A stretch of DNA of 5,018 nt from an uncultured Ruminococcus sp. GTDB taxonomy: Bacteria; Bacillota; Clostridia; Oscillospirales; Acutalibacteraceae. The stretch spans positions 1-5,018 of the forward strand of contig CADCQO010000075.1 of the NCBI GenBank assembly GCA_902803585.1, in the 5' to 3' direction. Shown one piece after another: positions 1 through 5,018 of this stretch (position 1 is its first letter; each line of letters begins with the position of its first letter). Position numbers and translations under genes: made by a program. The notes below the pieces were generated by a model that was not told the origin of the DNA, searched no databases, and worked only from the letters and a program-made list of their open reading frames with translations.

Positions 1-86
<86 letters not shown>

Positions 87-103
87 TGCATATTCAACTG
101 TCT

Positions 104-118
104 GTCATCTCTGACGAC
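104..118 (-). other. Small hairpin at the predicted 5' end of the 5S transcript
   Basis: The first 15 nt of the predicted transcript, from 118 to 104, read GTCGTC-AGA-GATGAC. This can form a 6-bp stem (one G-U pair) with a 3-nt loop, starting right at the inferred +1. It lies between promoter and 5S and might protect the 5' end or guide processing of the precursor. The function is inferred from position only. Confidence 0.4.
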
Positions 119-124
119 TTCGTT

Positions 125-153
125 ATTATAGCACTGCTGCAAAAAGATGTCAA
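125..153 (-). promoter_or_regulatory. Perfect-consensus sigma-A promoter of the 5S/rRNA unit
   Basis: On the minus strand TTGACA (148-153) is followed after exactly 17 bases by TATAAT (125-130). Both hexamers are full consensus, and the -10 is preceded by TGC, giving an extended -10 (TGCTATAAT). Transcription should start near the G at 118, about 32 nt before 5S. The DNA just upstream of the -35 (about 160-190) is very A/T-rich and could act as an UP element, as is usual for rRNA promoters. Promoter strength and G start fit a stable-RNA gene; the start point itself is inferred. Confidence 0.9.
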
Positions 154-171
154 GGAGTTTTTCAGAAAAAA

Positions 172-226
172 AATATACAAATTGTATATTATGATAATTT
201 CCGGAATCATTTGATACAATTTGTAT
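172..226. repeat. Two matching AT-rich palindromes upstream of the rRNA promoter
   Basis: Site 1 (172-190) is AATATACAAATTGTATATT, a palindrome with 9-bp arms around one central base. Site 2 (214-226) is ATACAATTTGTAT, with 6-bp arms around one base. Both contain the same core, ATACAA-W-TTGTAT, and their centres are 39 bp apart. They lie between the amylase terminator and the 5S promoter. Such paired dyads often bind a dimeric regulator, but A/T-rich DNA also yields palindromes by chance, and no known operator was recognised. Confidence 0.45.
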
Positions 227-247
227 AAATTCGGCATAAAAAACCTG

Positions 248-281
248 AAAAAAGACGATGCAGCGGTAAAACTGCACCGTC
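248..281 (-). terminator. Intrinsic terminator after the alpha-amylase gene
   Basis: On the minus strand GACGGTGCAG (281-272) pairs with CTGCATCGTC (263-254) as a 10-bp stem containing one G-U pair, around an 8-nt loop. Six T residues follow immediately (253-248). It lies 41 bases past the amylase stop codon and should end that transcript before the 5S promoter. An outer 8-bp inverted repeat, AACCTGAA (242-249) and TTCAGGTT (287-294), brackets the hairpin, and CCTGAATTCAGG (281-292) is a 12-bp palindrome on its upstream flank. Confidence 0.9.
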
Positions 282-322
282 CTGAATTCAGGTTATTTCA
301 GGATAACGTCACGAAAAGACGC

Positions 323-2614
323 TTAATCCTCGCGCTTTTTGCGGGTTGTTACAACAAAGCCGACTGCAGCCGCAGAGCTGACAAGAATCAGCACGAATAC
401 GGCGGGAGAAGAGGTATCTGCTGTCTTTACATTGCCGCTGGGAGTAACAACAGAGGTCTGGCTCTGCTGAGAAACAGGTGTGGAAGATGCGGGCTGAGAA
501 GACGGAGCAGAAGACGGTTCGGAGCTCGGCTGAGAAGAAGGATCTGTGCTGGGGTCTGTGGAAGGATCGGTAGAGGGATCGGTTGAAGGATCAGTAGAGG
601 GATCGGTTGAAGGATCCGGATCGGGCTTGGACTCAGGATAGTTTGTCCACTTTGTGCCGTCATAGAACTTCTTGTCGGTATAGCCCATTGTCATGCCGTC
701 CTGCATTGCGCCTGGGATCTGGTCACCCTTGCCGTTATTGAAGATAATCATAATATGCTGGCAGGAAGCAAACTGCTCAGGCAGCTGATAGGTATAATAA
801 TCATCGCCGCCGTCAGTCATCACAACGCCCGGCCACTCGCCATTGGTAACGGTGGGTGCAACACTTTCATCATAAACATAGACATTGACAGTATCCCACT
901 GTGCCTTGCTGTTATCGAATACGATACCGCCGGCCTCTATTGCGGGCATTACTCTGTCAGCGAGCTTTTTGTAGGTATACTCAGCAGAAATGGTCTGTCC
1001 ATCGCTGCCGGAAGCTGTCAGCTGAAGGATCACATCTGCCGGACCTTGGATGTCGCTGCCGATATTGACGACCTGACCATCAGTGAATTCACCGGATTCA
1101 TAGATCTTATCGTTGTCAGCTGCGGTTACTTTGTAAGATGCTTTCTCAGCAGCAACTGCATGGAGTGTTACATCGAGAGAACCGGAAAATTCTGTACCGC
1201 TGTAAGGTTCAGCGAACACCTTGCTCAGGAAAGCAGAATTGTAAACAACCGCAATACCGCTCTCGCCTACTGTACCGCTGATGGTGCTTTCGGTTACAAC
1301 AAACTCATTGCCTGTTATTTCATCATAGTAAGTACCTGCGGGAACATAACCGCCGGCATTTTCTACGGAAACAGCACCGCTGTCTTTACCGCAGACGATA
1401 ACAGCACCGCCGTTCTGACGGGTTACTACGGAGTTGTTGCTGGTAACAGCATAGGCCTCTGCCTTGCCGTTCATTGCATTGTGGAAGTGGTTAACAGCTG
1501 CTATTTCAGCGCTGGTGAAGTGCATACTGCCCTTTACGCCGATACGGATACTATCCTTTGCTGCTGCAAACGGACGAGAAAGGTACAATGCAGAAGCATC
1601 GCCCTTTGCTGCTGCTACGGCATAAGCTCTGTCGATAACATTCTGGGAATACTTGTTTGTACCGGCACCCTCGCCGTTGGCATATGTATCGTGGCTCTCA
1701 CCCCAGTAAATCAGCTTTCCGGCACTGACACCGTCTTCTGTCCAGTTGCCGGTTGCCTGAGGAGCTTTGCCGTTTTTGAAGGAAGACACCAGCGCATTGG
1801 AATAGACATTATCTGTAACGGAAATATAGTCGGTGTACTCCTTCATGAGCTTTGCATCATCACCGCCTGTACCGTCCAGAATTTCACCGTAATGATACAG
1901 ATCGTTGTCTGTGACAGTTTTCCAGAAGTCACAGCCCTCACTCGGCAGACCGATGTGCTTTGCAGCGTCCCAGCGGATACCGTCAACGCCCAGTTCTTTC
2001 AGCTCGTTGACGTAATTCGCTACTACCTGCTGAACATAAGCATCTTCAGAGTTCAGGTCAGGCATACCCAGATCACCGTGTGTTACCTGATAACGATCCT
2101 GATAGTCTGTAATCTCGCCGTAATTATGCCAATACTTCTCAGGAACCAGATCAGACTGGATATTCTTATGGCTGCCTGCCAGATGGTTGGCTACAACGTC
2201 TACAACAACCTTAATGCCATATTCTTCAGCCTTTTCACAAAGTTCTTTCAGTTCCTCGCGGGTACCAAGGTCGCCGTTCTCCGCTACTGTAAAGGACAGC
2301 GGCTGATAAAGCCAGTACCAGGGGCCTGTGCTGGCAGCGGGCTGTACGGGAGAAGTCTGTACTGCAGAGAAGCCTGCCTTTGCAATATCCGGAAGTGAAG
2401 CTGTAATATCAGTATACTTCCAGTCAAAGCAATGGAGAATTACGCCGTCCTGAATGTTATCTGTCAGACCGTAATCTTCTGAAGGGGCTGCGCTTGCTGT
2501 CATAGACACTGCACTCATGCCTGCAAATGCGGAAACTGCTAAAGCAGCCGTAAGAGAAAGACAAACGGCACCTTTACCATGTCTGCGCTTTGCAGAACTT
2601 GTCTGGTTTTTCAT
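323..2614 (-). CDS. Secreted, surface-anchored alpha-amylase (GH13, AmyE-like)
   Basis: This 763-residue extracellular alpha-amylase should hydrolyse internal alpha-1,4 bonds of starch. Residues 1-43 form a signal peptide (basic KRRHGKG, hydrophobic core, likely cleavage near TASAA). The catalytic barrel spans about 50-460 and closely follows Bacillus subtilis AmyE, with shared stretches such as WYWLYQP, EEYGIKV, DAAKHI and ESHDTYAN, pointing to GH13 subfamily 28. Region I is DVVANH (139-144). The catalytic triad is intact: nucleophile D216 in GIRWDAAKH, acid/base E244 in YGEIL and D309 in ESHD. An Ig/Fn3-like domain (about 470-550) precedes a CBM26-like starch-binding module (about 563-657, with EWPG and IIFNNGKGDQIPG). 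Then come six DPST repeats, a Ser/Pro linker, a membrane segment (about 737-755) and a basic RKKRED tail. There is no dockerin. An upstream in-frame ATG (2620) and GTG (2623) sit too close to the AGGAG at 2625-2629, so ATG 2614 is preferred. The GH13 call is near certain; the subfamily is likely. Confidence 0.95.
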   Translation of the reverse strand: MKNQTSSAKRRHGKGAVCLSLTAALAVSAFAGMSAVSMTASAAPSEDYGLTDNIQDGVILHCFDWKYTDITASLPDIAKAGFSAVQTSPVQPAASTGPWYWLYQPLSFTVAENGDLGTREELKELCEKAEEYGIKVVVDVVANHLAGSHKNIQSDLVPEKYWHNYGEITDYQDRYQVTHGDLGMPDLNSEDAYVQQVVANYVNELKELGVDGIRWDAAKHIGLPSEGCDFWKTVTDNDLYHYGEILDGTGGDDAKLMKEYTDYISVTDNVYSNALVSSFKNGKAPQATGNWTEDGVSAGKLIYWGESHDTYANGEGAGTNKYSQNVIDRAYAVAAAKGDASALYLSRPFAAAKDSIRIGVKGSMHFTSAEIAAVNHFHNAMNGKAEAYAVTSNNSVVTRQNGGAVIVCGKDSGAVSVENAGGYVPAGTYYDEITGNEFVVTESTISGTVGESGIAVVYNSAFLSKVFAEPYSGTEFSGSLDVTLHAVAAEKASYKVTAADNDKIYESGEFTDGQVVNIGSDIQGPADVILQLTASGSDGQTISAEYTYKKLADRVMPAIEAGGIVFDNSKAQWDTVNVYVYDESVAPTVTNGEWPGVVMTDGGDDYYTYQLPEQFASCQHIMIIFNNGKGDQIPGAMQDGMTMGYTDKKFYDGTKWTNYPESKPDPDPSTDPSTDPSTDPSTDPSTDPSTDPSSQPSSEPSSAPSSQPASSTPVSQQSQTSVVTPSGNVKTADTSSPAVFVLILVSSAAAVGFVVTTRKKRED
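545..616 (-). repeat. Tandem 12-bp repeats encoding the DPST linker
   Basis: Six consecutive DPST tetrapeptides (residues 667-690 of the amylase) are encoded here, followed by DPSS, QPSS, EPSS and APSS variants. At DNA level two 24-bp units (561-584 and 585-608) differ by one base, which suggests recent duplication and likely length variation between strains. The linker would separate the starch-binding module from the membrane or wall anchor. Confidence 0.85.
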
Positions 2615-2624
2615 TTCCATCACA

Positions 2625-2629
2625 CTCCT
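2625..2629 (-). promoter_or_regulatory. Ribosome binding site that sets the amylase start
   Basis: AGGAG lies 10 bases before ATG 2614, 4 bases before ATG 2620 and 1 base before GTG 2623, all in the same frame. Spacing rules out the GTG and favours 2614 over 2620. The choice changes only the first two residues before the signal peptide. Confidence 0.75.
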
Positions 2630-2694
2630 AAAATAATAGATATGCTGCTTCCGCCGCTGTCAGAAACAACCGCAAAAGCTCGCTATACACACTC

Positions 2695-2723
2695 ATCATA
2701 GCACGTTTTGCGGTATTTTGCAA
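2695..2723 (-). promoter_or_regulatory. Promoter of the alpha-amylase gene
   Basis: On the minus strand TTGCAA (2718-2723) and TATGAT (2695-2700) are 17 bases apart. The -10 is preceded by GTGC, giving an extended TGC-TATGAT like that of the 5S and dockerin-gene promoters. The start would be near 2688, leaving a leader of about 74 nt. The weaker -35 fits a gene controlled by an activator or repressor. Confidence 0.75.
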
Positions 2724-2724
2724 A

Positions 2725-2757
2725 CGGAACAATACAGCATCTGTCCGTTTTGTTCCG
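2725..2757. promoter_or_regulatory. Inverted repeat abutting the amylase -35 box, candidate operator
   Basis: CGGAACAA (2725-2732) and TTGTTCCG (2750-2757) are perfect inverted copies whose centres are 25 bp apart. The inner arm ends one base from the -35 hexamer. A second, overlapping pair exists: AAACGGA (2722-2728) with TCCGTTT (2744-2750). The position suits binding of a starch- or maltose-responsive regulator, but no known consensus, including the catabolite-response element, was recognised. Confidence 0.45.
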
Positions 2758-2839
2758 CCGGAAAGGACGGTTTTCACAGACAAATGCCATTTTATAAAGC
2801 ATATCGCACAAATATTCTGGGTATCATCGTTCACATTAC

Positions 2840-2903
2840 CCATAATTTCACAGCGGTCATCGTCTTATTGACCATAATTTCAAACTATAATTTGTAAATT
2901 ATA
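2840..2903. repeat. ATAATTT repeat cluster upstream of the amylase promoter
   Basis: CCATAATTTCA occurs twice (2840-2850 and 2872-2882), offset by 32 bp or about three helical turns. A third ATAATTT lies in an 18-bp palindrome, TATAATTTGTAAATTATA (2886-2903; 8-bp arms, 2-base centre). Phased A/T-rich repeats may be regulator sites or bent DNA. They begin 117 bp upstream of the amylase -35, so a role in amylase control is only an inference. Confidence 0.4.
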
Positions 2904-2918
2904 ACAACATCGTTGTAT

Positions 2919-4535
2919 TCATGACGCATCTGTCAGAAAGGCTTCCGGCGGGATTGCACCATTATCACCGTAATAGGCTTTCTGGAGATAATACAAATCC
3001 TTCAGATCGACCCACCCGTTACGGTTAATGTCTGCCGCTGTCAGCTGACAGGTATCCAGTTCAGCTTCACCGATGAGCACCTTTGCCAGCTGCCTGATAT
3101 CAAGCGTATTCCGGCTGCCTTCTCCGGTAACATCTCCCATGATTACAGTCTTGTATTCCCTGACGATTTCACCGCCCGATGTGAATATCAGCCGAAAACC
3201 CGTTCCGACCGTCCCGCTTGAGGTAATCTTGTCATGATGATTGCAGATAACCAGTTCATAACCTTCATATGTCAGATGTTTTTTCAGCACGGCAATCGTT
3301 GTACCAGCAGGAATATTGGTCAGAAACTCACCATCAAATGTGTAGATGTCACTGGTAATTTGTCCTGACGCCTCTGCGGCCCTTTCCGGTTCATGCGCCG
3401 TACTTGTTACACCGTCCGTTTGCGATATCTGCCGGCGGGCACTGCTCTGCGACACTTTCGGTTCCTGTCTTTGCCCGCTGTTTTCTGCTGCCTTTGATGT
3501 CTGGCGCTGTACACTGCTCTGCGATACTTTCGATTCCTGTCTTTTCTGACTGCTTTCTGACACTTCCGACACCTGATGACGGACACTGCTTTCGGAAAGA
3601 CTCTCTTCGTAAGAAACAGCCGGCTCTGCGGTACTGCTTTCCTCAGAAGGTTCTTCCGGCTGAAAATCGCCCTTTCTGAAAACCATACAGTGCGAACCGC
3701 ACAAAACCGCTATTTGTCCCCCGCTTGCTGTTATCGCAGAAATCTGCTGTCCTGACGTTACATAATGTCCTGTCCGTGTGCCGGTTTCATCAAGCTGATA
3801 AACAACATTCCCGCTGTATGTGTAAAAATATCCCTCCGAATAGCATAACGGCGTACTGCCCATAACCGCTGTCTGTACAAAACCGTTTTGTATATCAAAG
3901 GCATAGACCGCTCCGTCCGCATCACAGCAGACTCCGTCATTCATCACAAATGGTTCTGAGGGAACATCACAGGAAAGCAGTTTGCCGCTTGACGGGGAAA
4001 AAATCCCTTTTTTCGTCAGTGCATAAACTTCTGTGCACTGCTCATCTGTAAAAAGACAGATAACCGGTTCAGGAGATGCAACTTCACAGCTGAAAACACA
4101 CAATTCTTCATAGACCCTGATAACACTGCTGTTTCGTTCATCAACCACATAAAAAATATTTCCTGTTACCGCACTGCAGCCCTTTTTCGGGATAACACCG
4201 TCCACAAATACTGCCTTATCAGGCTGTTCCGCCCACATATAAAGCCCCAGTGTCTGTGCAAACGGAACGAGCAGAAAAATTCTGTCTTCACTGCACAGCA
4301 CTTCCGAAACCGTCATCGTTTCCGATGGACCGGATTTTATCATAGTGTTATTCTTTGCCTGATAAATCGTACAGCAGTCCCCTTTCTGCTCCCATACATA
4401 AAAGTGACCGCTATTGTCAGAAAACAGCGTATCATTTACCGGAACAGCCCCATAGAAATAGGACGGCACAACTATACCGCATAAAAGTACTGTCAAAACC
4501 ACCAAAAAAGCCGCACATTTCCGGTAAAACCGCAC
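2919..4535 (-). CDS. Extracellular beta-propeller-like protein with C-terminal dockerin
   Basis: This 538-residue surface protein has no recognised enzyme domain. A basic start (MRFYRK) and hydrophobic segment (about 8-28) form a signal peptide or membrane anchor. Residues 35-290 are beta-rich, with repeated short strands such as GHFYVWEQ, GNIFYVV, GAVYAFD and GNVVYQL, suggesting a WD/PQQ-like propeller; this is inferred from pattern. An acidic Ser/Glu stretch (291-313) leads into five 12-residue repeats (314-373), then a small beta domain (about 392-465) of the kind that often precedes dockerins. The dockerin (about 466-523) has two calcium-loop repeats, GDVTGEGSRNTLD (weak: T and E at ligand positions 3 and 5) and ADINRNGWVDLKD (canonical). 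It should dock to a cohesin on a scaffold protein. It is unusually rich in cysteine, 18 in total. Start: GTG 4535 follows AGGAGTGAGG closely; the GTG at 4553 lacks a ribosome site. It lies upstream of the amylase in the same direction, so a binding, sensing or structural role in starch use is plausible. Confidence 0.85.
   Translation of the reverse strand: MRFYRKCAAFLVVLTVLLCGIVVPSYFYGAVPVNDTLFSDNSGHFYVWEQKGDCCTIYQAKNNTMIKSGPSETMTVSEVLCSEDRIFLLVPFAQTLGLYMWAEQPDKAVFVDGVIPKKGCSAVTGNIFYVVDERNSSVIRVYEELCVFSCEVASPEPVICLFTDEQCTEVYALTKKGIFSPSSGKLLSCDVPSEPFVMNDGVCCDADGAVYAFDIQNGFVQTAVMGSTPLCYSEGYFYTYSGNVVYQLDETGTRTGHYVTSGQQISAITASGGQIAVLCGSHCMVFRKGDFQPEEPSEESSTAEPAVSYEESLSESSVRHQVSEVSESSQKRQESKVSQSSVQRQTSKAAENSGQRQEPKVSQSSARRQISQTDGVTSTAHEPERAAEASGQITSDIYTFDGEFLTNIPAGTTIAVLKKHLTYEGYELVICNHHDKITSSGTVGTGFRLIFTSGGEIVREYKTVIMGDVTGEGSRNTLDIRQLAKVLIGEAELDTCQLTAADINRNGWVDLKDLYYLQKAYYGDNGAIPPEAFLTDAS
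3417..3596 (-). repeat. Five 36-bp repeats in the dockerin gene linker
   Basis: The DNA encodes five 12-residue units: SESSVRHQVSEV, SESSQKRQESKV, SQSSVQRQTSKA, AENSGQRQEPKV and SQSSARRQISQT. The pattern is roughly S-x-S-S-x-x-R-Q-x-S-K-V. DNA copies starting near 3440 and 3512 are almost identical over some 30 bases, indicating a 72-bp duplication of two units on top of the 36-bp period. The encoded segment is polar and charged, without the prolines typical of dockerin linkers. Confidence 0.8.
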
Positions 4536-4540
4536 GATGT

Positions 4541-4550
4541 CCTCACTCCT
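4541..4550 (-). promoter_or_regulatory. Ribosome binding site that sets the dockerin-protein start
   Basis: AGGAGTGAGG lies 5 bases before GTG 4535, with its AGGAG part 10 bases away. It falls inside the longer open frame beginning at GTG 4553, which has no ribosome site of its own. This argues that translation starts at 4535, dropping six residues. Confidence 0.75.
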
Positions 4551-4588
4551 CACAAAAGTCTTTCGACAAAACTCGACATTCCTGCTTC

Positions 4589-4617
4589 ATTATAGCACCG
4601 ACAAGTCCGGCAAGCAA
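4589..4617 (-). promoter_or_regulatory. Promoter of the dockerin-protein gene
   Basis: On the minus strand TTGCTT (4612-4617) and TATAAT (4589-4594) are 17 bases apart, with GTGC directly before the -10 as in the 5S promoter. The start would be near 4582, giving a leader of about 47 nt before GTG 4535. Confidence 0.8.
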
Positions 4618-4740
4618 CGCAATAACTTTCACCTATATTGTAAAATCACAAAACATCAAGTGACTTCCGCCGGATTTTGGACAGTACATTTTGGTCAGAT
4701 GTCACAAAAACATTCTCCGACCGCAAAAAACTATTGCGTT
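4616..4740. repeat. 9-bp inverted repeat spanning the divergent promoter region
   Basis: AACGCAATA (4616-4624) and its exact complement TATTGCGTT (4732-4740) lie 116 bp apart centre to centre. The right copy contains the -35 of the TerD promoter. The left copy overlaps the end of the -35 of the dockerin-gene promoter. The motif thus points outward at both divergent promoters. It could be a shared regulator site or chance similarity of -35 regions. Confidence 0.35.
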
Positions 4741-4762
4741 TTTCGCCAGTCAGTGGTAAAAT
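4734..4762 (+). promoter_or_regulatory. Promoter of the TerD-family gene
   Basis: TTGCGT (4734-4739) and TAAAAT (4757-4762) are separated by 17 bases, with TGG before the -10 (extended -10). The start would be near 4769, about 65 nt before the ATG. The strongest alternative start signals in the region point the other way. Confidence 0.65.
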
Positions 4763-4820
4763 GTAATGTGATTCAACAAACGATGCGATGGAAATACAAG
4801 CCAACAAAAATCATCTTTTT

Positions 4821-4825
4821 GGAGG
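4821..4825 (+). promoter_or_regulatory. Ribosome binding site of the TerD-family gene
   Basis: GGAGG is followed after 8 bases by ATG 4834, a near-ideal arrangement that fixes the start of the truncated gene. Confidence 0.9.
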
Positions 4826-4833
4826 AAGATCTT

Positions 4834-5018
4834 ATGAATATTCAGCGTGGGTTCAGAGATAAACTCGAAAAATATGCCAACATCAATCAGGAAATAACGG
4901 TTGAAATGCAGATCACCGGCAATGCAGTTTATGACTACTGCTGTTTCGGCGTAGATGCTTCGGGCAAGCTCTCAGATGACCGCTACATGGTTTTCTATAA
5001 TCAGGTGCAGTCCCCGAA
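4834..5018 (+). CDS. TerD-family stress-response protein, 3' end cut by window
   Basis: Sixty-one codons are present before the window ends, with no stop. After a short basic start (MNIQRGFRDKLEKYA) comes a beta-rich segment ending in CCFGVDASGKLSDDRYMVFYNQVQSP. The FGVD-x-x-GKLSDD-x-Y-x-VFYNQ signature, with its acidic calcium-binding type residues, is characteristic of the TerD domain found in tellurium-resistance and general stress proteins such as the Bacillus YceC-E group. TerD proteins are cytoplasmic and usually about 190 residues, but in Firmicutes the domain is also fused to others, so full length and partner domains are unknown here. The gene has its own promoter and is transcribed away from the dockerin gene. 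The exact stress or substrate cannot be told from this fragment. Confidence 0.85.
   Translation, partial: MNIQRGFRDKLEKYANINQEITVEMQITGNAVYDYCCFGVDASGKLSDDRYMVFYNQVQSP

Larger units (their letters stand above)
2615..2918. other. 304-bp gap between the dockerin and amylase genes
   Basis: The gap holds the amylase leader, its promoter and the inverted repeat next to it, and an A/T-rich repeat cluster nearer the dockerin gene. No RNA gene was recognised. Just after the dockerin stop codon the only hairpins are a 5-bp stem (ACAAC/GTTGT, 3-nt loop) and an A/T dyad with a 2-nt centre. Neither has a T-tract, so there is no convincing intrinsic terminator and read-through toward the amylase gene is possible. 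Confidence 0.6.

Noticed and set aside
221..586. Plus-strand open frame of 121 codons
   Set aside because: It runs through the terminator and antisense to the amylase linker; its arginine- and glycine-rich product comes from reading the repeat on the wrong strand.
545..616. Regular short repeats considered as a CRISPR-like array
   Set aside because: The units are 12 bp, contiguous, without spacers, and encode an in-frame peptide linker.
427..663. Minus-strand open frame of 78 codons
   Set aside because: An alternate frame of the DPST repeat region inside the amylase, yielding a low-complexity Pro/Leu/Ile product.
755..2398. Long plus-strand open frame of 547 codons
   Set aside because: It lies wholly antisense to the alpha-amylase, whose motifs and catalytic residues are unmistakable; the protein is cysteine- and isoleucine-rich without domain logic and there is no good ribosome site. 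It is a codon-bias shadow.
2628..2843. Minus-strand open frame of 71 codons just before the amylase, whose TAG stop overlaps the AGGAG site
   Set aside because: Its ATG at 2843 has no ribosome site, and it runs through the amylase promoter, so most of it lies upstream of the predicted transcript start. A leaderless GTG near 2690 encoding a short coupled leader peptide is conceivable, but nothing supports it.
3346..3679. Two overlapping plus-strand open frames
   Set aside because: Both are antisense readings of the 36-bp repeat array in the dockerin gene, without ribosome sites.
3758..3940. Minus-strand open frame of 60 codons
   Set aside because: It lies inside the dockerin gene in another frame, with no start signal.
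4355..4663. Plus-strand open frame of 102 codons in the divergent region
   Set aside because: It is antisense to the dockerin gene start and its promoter, has no ribosome site, and its composition does not resemble a protein.
4722..4745. CGCAA/TTGCG hairpin followed by T residues, a possible terminator
   Set aside because: The stem is only 5 bp and the sequence is better explained as the -35 region of the TerD promoter; no gene ends here on the plus strand.

Overview
The window looks like chromosomal DNA of a Gram-positive, starch-degrading gut or rumen Clostridia bacterium, most likely Ruminococcus or a close relative. The reasons are a secreted AmyE-like alpha-amylase with a starch-binding module and a wall- or membrane-anchor tail, an adjacent dockerin-bearing extracellular protein (dockerins are the plug-in modules of cellulosomes and amylosomes), strong AGGAG/GGAGG ribosome binding sites, and sigma-A type promoters. 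The species cannot be fixed from this sequence alone.

Layout, left to right. Positions 1-86 hold the 5' part of a 5S rRNA on the minus strand, cut by the window edge. It is driven by a perfect TTGACA-N17-TATAAT promoter (125-153), so here 5S comes first in its transcript rather than after 23S. Two matching AT-rich palindromes (172-190 and 214-226) lie upstream. A clear intrinsic terminator (248-281) ends the transcript of the alpha-amylase gene (323-2614, minus). A 304-bp gap (2615-2918) carries the amylase promoter, an inverted repeat abutting its -35 box, and a cluster of ATAATTT repeats. Next is a minus-strand gene (2919-4535) for a membrane-tethered or secreted protein built as beta-propeller-like region, five 12-residue repeats, small beta domain and C-terminal dockerin. 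A 298-bp divergent promoter region (4536-4833) follows, then the start of a plus-strand TerD-family stress protein (4834 onward), cut by the window end.

The two minus-strand protein genes probably both serve starch use at the cell surface. The amylase carries its own starch-binding module and C-terminal anchor and has no dockerin. Its neighbour has a dockerin and no recognisable catalytic module, so it may be a structural, binding or sensing part of a cohesin-dockerin complex. I see no good intrinsic terminator between them, so read-through from the dockerin gene into the amylase gene is possible in addition to the amylase's own promoter. The TerD gene and the 5S gene look functionally unrelated.

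No whole new system is evident. The points most worth a second look are the beta-propeller/dockerin protein, the non-canonical anchor of the amylase, the 5S-first transcription unit with its paired palindromes and +1 hairpin, and a shared extended -10 element in all four promoters.
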